A stretch of 64,000 bases of DNA from Rhodospirillales bacterium (GTDB taxonomy: Bacteria > Pseudomonadota > Alphaproteobacteria > Micavibrionales > UBA1664), in contig CP060260.1 of NCBI GenBank assembly GCA_023898805.1, forward strand, positions 868,001-932,000, read 5' to 3'. The notes under the pieces were generated by a model, which was not told the origin of the DNA, searched no databases, and saw only the letters and a list, made by a program, of their open reading frames with translations. Below are positions 1-7,281 of the stretch, in pieces. Made by a program: the position numbers and the translations under genes. The first letter of the stretch is position 1. Every line of letters begins with the position of its first letter.

Positions 1-104
1 TTTGGCTGGCCACCCCGGCCCCCGGTCTGCCGGTTATTCCGGTGCGTGTTGACATCCACACGAAATACGGCGATGTGATTGCGCATCTTTCCGGGTTGCA
101 ATAG
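1..104 (+). CDS. 3' end of an unidentified gene (partial)
   Basis: Thirty-three codons of an open frame enter from the left edge and end at TAG 102-104, 42 bases before glmU. The visible C-terminus reads LPVIPVRVDIHTKYGDVIA followed by HLSGLQ. The T-x-Y-G-D pattern near the end faintly recalls the C-terminus of apolipoprotein N-acyltransferases (T-x-Y-x-x-x-G-D), but this is too short to assign. No terminator separates it from glmU, so the two may be co-transcribed. Confidence 0.4.
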   Translation, partial: WLATPAPGLPVIPVRVDIHTKYGDVIAHLSGLQ

Positions 105-146
105 GGCGTAACGGCCTGTGACTGGACGCCGGAAAACGGCTTTTGA

Positions 147-1553
147 ATGATGGGGCCCATGAGTGACGAACCGCTGAACAAATCGCGCGATAGCCGCGAC
201 CTCTCCTGCATTATCCTTGCGGCGGGCAAGGGCACGCGCATGAAATCGGACCGGCCCAAGGTGATGCACGCGTTGGCGGGCTGGCCGCTGATCCGCCATG
301 TGGTCGCGACATGCGAATCCCTCGGGGCAGGTAAAATCGTAACCGTGATCGCCCCGCCCGATACAAATCCCGGCATGGACGACGTCGCCGCCTGCGTGGC
401 CCCGCACCCAACCGCGATTCAAAAAGCCCAAATGGGCACCGGCGACGCCGCGCGCGCAGCCCTGCCCGCACTGAAAGGCGCGAAAGGTCATGTACTGATT
501 CTTCTGGGCGACGTGCCGCTGGTCACGCCGGAAACCCTGCGCGCCCTGTGGACGGCCGGTCAAAAAACCGGGCTGGCCGTGCTGGCGATGCGTATGCAAA
601 ACCCGCCCGCCTATGGCCGCCTGATCCTCGATGCGGACGACTGCGTCACAGCGATTGTCGAGGAACGCGACTGCACCCCCGAACAGCGCGCCATCGAACT
701 GGTCAACGCGGGCGCGTTCTGCGTTGCCGCCGATCGGCTTGAATCCTGGCTTGCGGCGCTTGAAACCGACAACGACCAGGGCGAATACTACCTGACCGAC
801 ATCGTCGCCATCGCCGCGCGGCAGAGCGTGCGCTGCGCATACGTCACCGGCGCACCGGACGAACTGATGGGCATCAATTCCCGCGCGCAACTGGCCGACG
901 CCGAACATGAGATACAGTCCCTGCTCCGCGCCCGCGCGATGGCCGGCGGCGCGACCCTGATCGATCCGCTGACGGTCTGGTTCGCGGCGGACACGCGTAT
1001 CGGCCGCGACGTTACGATCGAACCGGGTGTGTTTTTCGGTCCCGGCGTAAGCATCGCCGACAATGTGACGATCCACGCTTTCACCCATATCGAAGGCGCG
1101 ACCATCGGCGCGAACGCGGCGATCGGGCCGTTCGCGCGCATTCGTCCCAAATCCTCGGTCGGCGAAAAGGCCACGATCGGCAATTTCGTCGAAGTCAACC
1201 GCGCCCATGTCAAACCCGGCGCGAAATCCAAGCATGTCAGCTATCTGGGCGATGCGGTGATCGGCGAAAAGGCCAATATCGGCGCGGGCACGATCATCGC
1301 CAATTACGACGGCTTCGACAAACAGGAAACCGTGATCGGCGCGGGCGTGTTCATCGGTTCGAATTCGACGCTGGTGGCCCCCCTGACGGTCGGCGAGGGC
1401 GCATACGTCGCCGCCGGATCTGCGATCACCACCGACGTTCCGGCCCAGGCATTGGCCGTTGCCCGCGCGCGCAGCGTGGTGCGCGACGGATGGGCCACCG
1501 AATACCGCAGCAAAAAGGCGGAAACCCGAAAAGGAAAGAAAACCCATGCGTAA
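147..1553 (+). CDS. glmU: Bifunctional GlmU: N-acetylglucosamine-1-phosphate uridyltransferase / glucosamine-1-phosphate acetyltransferase
   Basis: Catalyses the last two steps of UDP-GlcNAc synthesis for peptidoglycan and LPS: acetylation of glucosamine-1-phosphate and then uridylyl transfer. The N-terminal pyrophosphorylase signature LAAGKGTRMKSDRPK lies at residues 24-38. The C-terminal half is a left-handed beta-helix of hexapeptide repeats (about residues 260-440) with the acetyltransferase motifs GNFVEVNRA and KHVSYLGDA. At 468 residues it is slightly longer than usual because of a polar N-terminal extension; ATG 159 is an alternative start. Its last codons overlap the next gene by 8 bases, and glmS, which supplies the pathway's first intermediate, lies two genes downstream. 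Confidence 0.97.
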   Translation: MMGPMSDEPLNKSRDSRDLSCIILAAGKGTRMKSDRPKVMHALAGWPLIRHVVATCESLGAGKIVTVIAPPDTNPGMDDVAACVAPHPTAIQKAQMGTGDAARAALPALKGAKGHVLILLGDVPLVTPETLRALWTAGQKTGLAVLAMRMQNPPAYGRLILDADDCVTAIVEERDCTPEQRAIELVNAGAFCVAADRLESWLAALETDNDQGEYYLTDIVAIAARQSVRCAYVTGAPDELMGINSRAQLADAEHEIQSLLRARAMAGGATLIDPLTVWFAADTRIGRDVTIEPGVFFGPGVSIADNVTIHAFTHIEGATIGANAAIGPFARIRPKSSVGEKATIGNFVEVNRAHVKPGAKSKHVSYLGDAVIGEKANIGAGTIIANYDGFDKQETVIGAGVFIGSNSTLVAPLTVGEGAYVAAGSAITTDVPAQALAVARARSVVRDGWATEYRSKKAETRKGKKTHA

Positions 1554-1920
1554 ATCACTCTTCAAAACGACCCGAAAGGTCATGCTGGCCTTGCTGCTGA
1601 CCTTCGGCCTCGCCGCCCCGGCACTGGCCTGCGAATGCGCGGTGGGAATGCCCGACCCGGTCACGACCAACCACGCCTATTCGCTGGCCGACGTCACGGT
1701 GCGCGGCATGAGCATGGCCAATCACCAAAGCGCGCTGGCGATCGACACGGTGCGCCGTGGCTTTTTGACCGCGCAATACATCCGCGCGAAATTTTCGACC
1801 GGCGATTGCGGCGTCGTTCCGCAGTATCAGCGCAAGATGACCGTGCTGCTCAAGGCCGAGGACGACGGTTCCTACAGCATTGCGGGCCAGTGCGAAACCC
1901 GCGCCGCGCTCGCGCACTGA
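1546..1920 (+). CDS. Small secreted protein with NTR (TIMP-like) cysteine pattern
   Basis: A 124-residue protein. The start at ATG 1546 is set by the AAGGAAAG ribosome-binding site at 1531-1538 and overlaps the end of glmU. A Sec signal peptide (basic MRKSLFKTTRK, then a leucine/alanine core, cleavage near ALA) is followed at once by C-E-C. Two more cysteines occur in GDCGV and GQCE. A C-x-C at the mature N-terminus with two later cysteines and predicted beta strands is the layout of netrin/TIMP-like (NTR) domains, which occur in uncharacterised bacterial secreted proteins. Assignment rests on pattern only. It sits between glmU and glmS and is probably co-transcribed; its role is unknown. Confidence 0.75.
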   Translation: MRKSLFKTTRKVMLALLLTFGLAAPALACECAVGMPDPVTTNHAYSLADVTVRGMSMANHQSALAIDTVRRGFLTAQYIRAKFSTGDCGVVPQYQRKMTVLLKAEDDGSYSIAGQCETRAALAH

Positions 1921-1942
1921 TCATCGGGAAGGCAGGCTTTTC

Positions 1943-3769
1943 ATGTGTGGCATTGTTGGCATCCTTGGCGAAAAACAGGTAACTCCGCTTTTGGTCGAGG
2001 GTCTGCGCCGCCTCGAATATCGGGGTTACGACTCGGCGGGCATCGCGACGCTGACCGACGGGCATATCGAACGCCGCCGCGCCGAAGGCAAACTTTCCAA
2101 CCTTGAAACCCTGCTCGCGGCGGAACCGCTGGCCGGAATCGTGGGGATCGGCCATACGCGCTGGGCCACCCATGGCGGACCGTCCACTCGCAACGCCCAC
2201 CCGCACGCGACCGACAAGGTCGCGGTGGTCCACAACGGCATCATCGAAAACTACCGCGAACTCAAGGCCGAACTGGAATCGCACCAGATCCGTTTTGAAA
2301 CCGACACGGATACCGAGGTCGTGGCGCAACTGATCACCCATTACATGAATCAGGGTATGAGCGCGCAGGACGCGACGGACAAAGCGCTCGACCGGCTCGA
2401 AGGCGCTTATGCTCTCGCCATGATTTTTGCCGGCGAGCATGACCTGATGATCGGCGCGCGTCAGGGCACGCCATTGGCCGTCGGCTTCGGCGATGGCGAA
2501 ATGTTCCTCGCTTCCGATTCCTACGCCTTGGCGCCGCTGACCAACCGCATCTGCTTTTTGGAAGACGGCGACCGCGTGATCATCACCCGTGCAGGCGCGC
2601 GCGTCTATGACCGTACGCGTGCGGACGTACGCCGCCAGATCCGTGTCACGGCCCAGTCCGGCGCGGCCACGGGCAAGGGTGATTACAAGCATTTCATGCT
2701 CAAGGAAATCTATGAGCAGCCGACTGTGATCGGCGACACGCTCAACTCCTTCATCAATCCGTCGACCGGCACGGTGGCGATGCCCGCGGGCGTGCTCGAT
2801 ATGGCTGACGCACCGCGCATCACCATGCTGGCCTGCGGCACGGCGTTTTATGCCTGCATGGTTGCCAAGTACTGGTTCGAGCAGATTGCCCGCATCCCGG
2901 TCGAAATCGACATCGCCTCGGAATTCCGTTACCGCGAGGCGCCGATGCCCAAGGGCGGCGGCGTGATCGTCGTCAGCCAGTCTGGCGAAACTCTCGATAC
3001 GCTCGAAGCCATGCGCTATTGCCGCCGTCAGGGGCAAAAGGTGCTGTCCATCGTCAACACCATCGAAAGCACGATCGAACGCGAATCCGACACCGTGCTG
3101 CATACGCTGGCGGGACCTGAAATCGGCGTCGCCTCGACCAAGGCCTTCACCACCCAGTTGACCACGCTGGCCTGCATCGCGCTGGCCATCGCGGTCAAAC
3201 GCGGCGCCATCGACCACGAACGTGAACGCGATTTGACCCGTGCTTTGCGCCATATCCCGGCCTTGTGCGCGCGCATTCTCAACGCCGACGAGGCGATCGA
3301 AAAAGTCGCCAAGGATATCGCACTGGCCCGCGACGTGTTGTATCTGGGCCGGGGCGCGCTATACCCGCTGGCGCTTGAAGGCGCCCTCAAGCTCAAGGAA
3401 ATCTCATATATCCACGCCGAAGGTTACGCTGCAGGTGAAATGAAGCACGGGCCGATCGCGCTGATCGACGAACATGTGCCCGTGGTGGTGCTGGCGCCCT
3501 CCAACGACAACCTGTTTGAAAAGACCGCCTCGAACGTACAGGAAACTGTCGCGCGCGGTGGACAGGTCATGATGGTCAGCGATCGCGCGGGCATGGAAAA
3601 AATGTCCGGCGCCGTGCGCTGGCCGGTCGAGATGGAGGAGGTCCACCCCTTCACCGCCCCGGTTCTTTACGCGATCCCTGTGCAACTGCTGGCCTATCAC
3701 GTGGCCATCGCCAAGGGCACGGACGTCGACCAACCGCGCAATCTGGCAAAATCCGTCACCGTTGAATAA
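1943..3769 (+). CDS. glmS: Glutamine--fructose-6-phosphate aminotransferase (isomerising)
   Basis: Makes glucosamine-6-phosphate from fructose-6-phosphate and glutamine, the entry step to UDP-GlcNAc. ATG 1943 gives the required N-terminus MCGIVGILG, whose Cys2 becomes the N-terminal nucleophile after Met removal; a longer in-frame extension to 1880 would block this and is rejected. The glutaminase domain (RWATHGGPS, HNGIIENYREL) is followed by two SIS sugar-isomerase domains (SQSGETLDT, STKAFTTQ, EGYAAGEMKHGPIALI) and the conserved C-terminus NLAKSVTVE. Its 608 residues match the family. No sequence resembling the glmS ribozyme of Gram-positives is seen in the short leader, which is mostly coding. 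Confidence 0.97.
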   Translation: MCGIVGILGEKQVTPLLVEGLRRLEYRGYDSAGIATLTDGHIERRRAEGKLSNLETLLAAEPLAGIVGIGHTRWATHGGPSTRNAHPHATDKVAVVHNGIIENYRELKAELESHQIRFETDTDTEVVAQLITHYMNQGMSAQDATDKALDRLEGAYALAMIFAGEHDLMIGARQGTPLAVGFGDGEMFLASDSYALAPLTNRICFLEDGDRVIITRAGARVYDRTRADVRRQIRVTAQSGAATGKGDYKHFMLKEIYEQPTVIGDTLNSFINPSTGTVAMPAGVLDMADAPRITMLACGTAFYACMVAKYWFEQIARIPVEIDIASEFRYREAPMPKGGGVIVVSQSGETLDTLEAMRYCRRQGQKVLSIVNTIESTIERESDTVLHTLAGPEIGVASTKAFTTQLTTLACIALAIAVKRGAIDHERERDLTRALRHIPALCARILNADEAIEKVAKDIALARDVLYLGRGALYPLALEGALKLKEISYIHAEGYAAGEMKHGPIALIDEHVPVVVLAPSNDNLFEKTASNVQETVARGGQVMMVSDRAGMEKMSGAVRWPVEMEEVHPFTAPVLYAIPVQLLAYHVAIAKGTDVDQPRNLAKSVTVE

Positions 3770-3784
3770 AGAAAGACGCAGACT

Positions 3785-4081
3785 ATGGCTACGATCATCC
3801 CCATTCGTCATGTCGAAAGCGGCCTCGTCCGCGACGGACTTTACGGCTACAGCTGGACCTACCTGTTTTTCGGCTGGTTCGTGCCGTTGTTTCGCGGTGA
3901 ATTGATGGTCGCGGCGTTGCACGCGCTTTTCACATTCCTCACCGTGGGCGTGTGGCAGGTGATCGCCAGCTTCATCTATAATCGTCAGTACATGACCCGC
4001 ATGCTGACCCAGGGCTGGGTTCTGGCAGGAACCGAGGAGCAGAACGCGAAAGCCCGTGCGGCCCTTGGAATCGCTACCTGA
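3785..4081 (+). CDS. Small inner-membrane protein of unknown function
   Basis: A 98-residue protein starting 15 bases after glmS. Two hydrophobic segments (about residues 21-37 and 41-66) surround a conserved-looking YSWTYLFFGWFVPLFRGE stretch; the aromatic FFG-x-x-x-P-x-x-RG pattern recurs in small uncharacterised bacterial membrane proteins. The C-terminal third is polar and probably cytoplasmic. The tight spacing suggests read-through from glmS. No enzymatic motif is visible. Confidence 0.8.
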   Translation: MATIIPIRHVESGLVRDGLYGYSWTYLFFGWFVPLFRGELMVAALHALFTFLTVGVWQVIASFIYNRQYMTRMLTQGWVLAGTEEQNAKARAALGIAT

Positions 4082-4156
4082 CGTGCAAACACATACACCG
4101 GCACGTACACATACGCGCAATATTATTTCATTCCCGCAATAAGTTTATTGTTGAAA

Positions 4157-4179
4157 TTTTTCCCTAACTTTGGGAAAAA
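4157..4179. other. AT-rich intergenic hairpin
   Basis: Inverted repeat TTTTTCCC (4157-4164) and GGGAAAAA (4172-4179) with a 7-base loop, in the AT-rich gap between the small membrane protein and the next gene; a second short palindrome CAATAAGTTTATTG lies just upstream. It could be a weak terminator of the glm operon or a regulatory site for the gene starting at 4216. Confidence 0.4.
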
Positions 4180-4215
4180 TAAAGCACACAAAAAAACAAT
4201 CAGGGATGGGATTTC

Positions 4216-4758
4216 ATGGTGGGAGCGCGCAGAACGCCGCCCGCGGTGTCCGCACCGCCGCAAGACGGTCCCCAAGGCGGAACAAGAAACGGACTGGAAA
4301 GCCCGGTAAAAACGACGGATATCGACACGGATATGCCGTGGCCGCCTCCGGGCTGGCCGATGTTTTCCTGCATTGTCCATGACGGCGGCAAGGCCTACTA
4401 CCCCGCACGCCCCGGGGCACCCGCGCCCGAAAACGATTTCCTGTGCTATCAGGTCGAAACCCGCGCCCCGGACCAGTATACGATTGAAATCATGGCCGGA
4501 TCGGTGGGCACGCATGGCCTGCGGCTCAATCCAGTCATCGGCATCCGCCTGTCGGCCCGCCCCGATGGCGCCGAATGGTTCGACGACACCGCAGGCGACG
4601 CAATCATCGACATGCACGTGCGCGGCCAGCGCCTGATCCCGGAACGCGCCGCGATCCTGCGCGTCATTCTGGCCACGACGTTCCTGATCAGCCGCATCGA
4701 CCGCGGCATCGCCCCGAATCTGCGCCGTATCCTGCGCCTGTACCGCTTGGAAAAATAA
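4216..4758 (+). CDS. Hypothetical protein
   Basis: A 180-residue protein without a recognised domain. ATG 4216 is preceded by AGGGATGGG at a suitable distance. The first 40 residues are proline- and glycine-rich and look disordered. The rest alternates short beta-like segments (MFSCIVHDGGKAYYP, LCYQVETRAPDQYTIEIM) and ends in a basic helix (RILRLYRLEK). There is no signal peptide and no clear membrane span. It is convergent with the FYDLN gene, with a terminator between them. Confidence 0.7.
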   Translation: MVGARRTPPAVSAPPQDGPQGGTRNGLESPVKTTDIDTDMPWPPPGWPMFSCIVHDGGKAYYPARPGAPAPENDFLCYQVETRAPDQYTIEIMAGSVGTHGLRLNPVIGIRLSARPDGAEWFDDTAGDAIIDMHVRGQRLIPERAAILRVILATTFLISRIDRGIAPNLRRILRLYRLEK

Positions 4759-4784
4759 AAATCCCCGGCAAATCGGCCGGGGAT
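4751..4784 (-). terminator. Rho-independent terminator of the FYDLN gene
   Basis: Read on the minus strand, a perfect 9-bp stem (ATCCCCGGC at 4784-4776 with GCCGGGGAT at 4769-4761, 6-base loop) is followed by TTTTATTTTT. It lies 30 bases after the minus-strand stop at 4815 and overlaps the last codons of the plus-strand hypothetical gene. Confidence 0.9.
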
Positions 4785-4814
4785 CGTGAAAATGCCGCTT
4801 AAAAAACGCAGGCC

Positions 4815-5219
4815 TTAATCCTTGTCGTCCACGTCGATGTCTTCGTCGATGTCTTCAAGATCCTCGTCGTCGTCATCGCCGGCATCACCGTCTTCAAGAT
4901 CGTCGAGATCCAGATCACCTGCATCCTCGCCGTCTTCCTCGTCGCCGCCCTTGTTCTCGTCTTCCTCGACCTCGTCCAGGCTGACCGTGGTGCGGTGCTC
5001 GTCATCCTCCTCGACGGTGTCGGCGACATCGTCCTCCTGCTCCTGCGCGGCGCGGGCCTTGGCCTCGTCGATGACGTTGCGGCCGCGCCTTGTGCGGATC
5101 TTGACGATCCCCGTGAACTCGGCCCCGCATTTGGGACAAATGATGGGCGTCTTGTTGAAATCGTAAAAACGCGTGGCGCAACTCGCGCAGCTGCGTTTCA
5201 AACCTCTGATATCGGGCAC
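4815..5219 (-). CDS. FYDLN-type zinc-ribbon protein with acidic tail (TIGR02300 family)
   Basis: A 134-residue protein characteristic of alphaproteobacteria. The GTG start at 5219 is preceded by a strong GGAGGAG at ideal spacing and gives the family N-terminus VPDIRGLKRSCASC; longer upstream ATG extensions lack such a site. Residues 10-40 form a four-cysteine zinc ribbon (C-x2-C, then C-P-x-C-G) around the signature RFYDFNKTP. The second half is almost only Asp and Glu, a low-complexity polyacidic tail. Molecular function is not known to me. It has its own terminator and is a single-gene unit divergent from the thiolase operon. Confidence 0.92.
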   Translation of the reverse strand: MPDIRGLKRSCASCATRFYDFNKTPIICPKCGAEFTGIVKIRTRRGRNVIDEAKARAAQEQEDDVADTVEEDDEHRTTVSLDEVEEDENKGGDEEDGEDAGDLDLDDLEDGDAGDDDDEDLEDIDEDIDVDDKD

Positions 5220-5389
5220 GGCAAACTCCTCCGTCTGGTCGCTGTATGGGCGTGTCGTCCATTGCCATGGAAAAAGGGGGCCTGTCAATGCATGCCTCAA
5301 CGCACGCGGCGACACACCTGTCTTTGCGCCTTTTCCCGGCGGCACGAATGCGGTACCGTTACAAACGTCACTATCTTAGGGAAACATGC

Positions 5390-6529
5390 ATGACCTCCCC
5401 CGCTTTGCGCAAGGCCGTGATCTGCGGCTACAAACGCTCCCCCTTTACCTTTGCGTCCAAGGGCGCCTTGGCCCGTACCCGGCCTGACGACATGGCCGCC
5501 GCGGTTATCCGCGCGCTGGTCGCCGAAACCGGCATCGACCCCGCCGTGATTGAGGACCTGATTTTGGGCAACGCCTTCCCGGAAGGCGAACAGGGTTTCA
5601 ATCTGGGCCGCATCGTCGCGGTGGCGGCGGGTCTGCCGGTTTCGGTAGGCGGCATCACGGTCAACCGCTGGTGCGGCTCGTCCATGTCGGCGATCCACTA
5701 CGCCGCGGCGCAGATCGCCGCCGGACAGGGCGACGTCTTTGTCTGCGGCGGGGTCGAATCGATGACCCGCGTGCCGATGGGCGGCTTCAACCCGATGCCC
5801 AACCCGGCACTGAAGGACACCTACCCGCAAATCTATATGGGCATGGGTGAAACCGCGGAAAACCTTGCGAAAAAATACGGTATTCCCCGCGCGGAACAGG
5901 AGAAATTCGCGCTTTCAAGCCAGAAAAAGGCCGCCGCCGCTCGTGAATCCGGCAAATTCCGCGATGAAATCGTACCCATCGCTGGGGTGGCGGAAGACGG
6001 CTGCATCCGCCCCGACACCACGCTTGAGGCGCTGGCCGGCCTTAAACCTGCCTTCGACGAAAAGGGCAGCGTCACCGCCGGGACCGCCTCTCCCCTGACC
6101 GACGGCGCCGCCGCCGTGCTGGTCGCCTCCGAGGATTACGCCAAGGCGCATAAGCTGCCCGTACTGGCCCGCATTCTGGCCTTCGCATCCACCGGGTGCG
6201 ATGCCGAAATCATGGGCATCGGCCCGGTCCCGGCGACACAAAAGGCCCTTAAGCGCGCGGGCCTGACGATGAAGGACATCGACATCGTCGAACTGAACGA
6301 GGCCTTTGCCGCGCAAAGCCTGCCGGTCATCCGCGACCTTGGCATCGACGAAGGCAAACTCAACCTCGATGGCGGCGCGATCGCGCTCGGCCACCCGCTT
6401 GGCGCTTCCGGCGCGCGCATCACCGGAAAACTCGCAAGCCTTTTGCGGCGCGAGAAGAAGAAAATCGGCCTGGCCACCGCCTGCATCGGCGGCGGTCAGG
6501 GCGTCGCCACGATTATCGAGGCGGCATGA
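5390..6529 (+). CDS. fadA: Acetyl-CoA acyltransferase (thiolase), fatty-acid beta-oxidation
   Basis: Thiolytic cleavage of 3-ketoacyl-CoA, the last step of beta-oxidation. ATG 5390 gives MTSPALRKAVICGYKRSPF, the usual thiolase N-terminus, and 379 residues, slightly under the typical 390. Catalytic residues are visible: nucleophile Cys95 in NRWCGSSMS, His335 in GHPLGASGAR and Cys365 in CIGGGQG; GGVESMTRVPMGG is also a family signature. It begins an operon whose genes overlap by ATGA: thiolase, GNAT-membrane protein, then the FadB-like enzyme that supplies its substrate. The symbol is by role; specificity for chain length is not deducible. Confidence 0.93.
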   Translation: MTSPALRKAVICGYKRSPFTFASKGALARTRPDDMAAAVIRALVAETGIDPAVIEDLILGNAFPEGEQGFNLGRIVAVAAGLPVSVGGITVNRWCGSSMSAIHYAAAQIAAGQGDVFVCGGVESMTRVPMGGFNPMPNPALKDTYPQIYMGMGETAENLAKKYGIPRAEQEKFALSSQKKAAAARESGKFRDEIVPIAGVAEDGCIRPDTTLEALAGLKPAFDEKGSVTAGTASPLTDGAAAVLVASEDYAKAHKLPVLARILAFASTGCDAEIMGIGPVPATQKALKRAGLTMKDIDIVELNEAFAAQSLPVIRDLGIDEGKLNLDGGAIALGHPLGASGARITGKLASLLRREKKKIGLATACIGGGQGVATIIEAA

Positions 6530-7281
6530 AATTCCGCCGCAAGGTCACCATCCGCCCGCTGGGACCGGCCGACGCCGCGAATTTCCTGCGCGTGCACCAC
6601 GCCGCCGTGCACGCGACGGCCAGCCATGACTACCCACCCGAAGTGCTGGATGCATGGTCCGGCCCGATCAGCGACGCGCGCATCGCGCGCTATAACAGCA
6701 GCGCGGACGAGGAAATCCGCATCGGCGCCTTCGACGGCACGACTTTGGCCGGCCTTGGCTGCATCGCCCCGCTGCAGGGCGAACTGCGCGCATGCTACGT
6801 CCACCCTGATTACGGGCGCATGGGCGTGGGCCGCAAACTGGTCGATGCACTGGAACAGATCGCGACCGGCATGGGGCTGAACACCCTGACCCTCGATTCC
6901 AGCATCACCGCAGAACATTTTTATACCCAGCTTGGCTATGCCGTCGTTTCGCGCGGCTCGCACCGGCTGGAGGACGGCAGCTACATCGCCAGCATCAAGA
7001 TGCAGAAATCGCTGACCTCGCTTGATGAAATGGACGCCATGCGCAAGAAAAACGCCCAGGCGAAAAAGGAACAGGCATGGGAAAGCTCGTGGGTGCGCCA
7101 TTTCGCGATTGCGGCCCTGATCGTGCTGGTGCTGACCATCTACCTACCGACCCTAAGGGTCAATCATGTCTTCTGGCATGCGGTCATCCCGGCGGGCGGC
7201 TATCTGCTTTCCGTGATCGCCATGCGCGAACTCAAAGAAAAATGGCTTAAAAACCTTCCCAGGGATTCGAAAAGAAAATGA
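6526..7281 (+). CDS. GNAT acetyltransferase fused to a C-terminal membrane domain
   Basis: A 251-residue protein. Residues 1-165 are a GNAT N-acyltransferase: the acetyl-CoA loop region reads ACYVHPDYGRMGVGRKLV, followed by AEHFYTQLGYAVVSRG. A charged linker (MRKKNAQAKKEQAWESS) leads to two hydrophobic segments (about residues 190-208 and 215-232) and a basic tail. The ATG overlaps the thiolase stop and its own stop overlaps the next ATG, so it is translated with the two beta-oxidation enzymes. The acceptor substrate is unknown. Anchoring to the membrane inside a fatty-acid operon suggests modification of a membrane or acyl-metabolism partner, which is inference. Confidence 0.88.
   Translation: MKFRRKVTIRPLGPADAANFLRVHHAAVHATASHDYPPEVLDAWSGPISDARIARYNSSADEEIRIGAFDGTTLAGLGCIAPLQGELRACYVHPDYGRMGVGRKLVDALEQIATGMGLNTLTLDSSITAEHFYTQLGYAVVSRGSHRLEDGSYIASIKMQKSLTSLDEMDAMRKKNAQAKKEQAWESSWVRHFAIAALIVLVLTIYLPTLRVNHVFWHAVIPAGGYLLSVIAMRELKEKWLKNLPRDSKRK

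Noticed and set aside
1921..1943. glmS ribozyme-type leader control
   Set aside because: Only 22 bases separate the preceding stop from the glmS start; there is no room for the ribozyme, which is in any case a Gram-positive feature.
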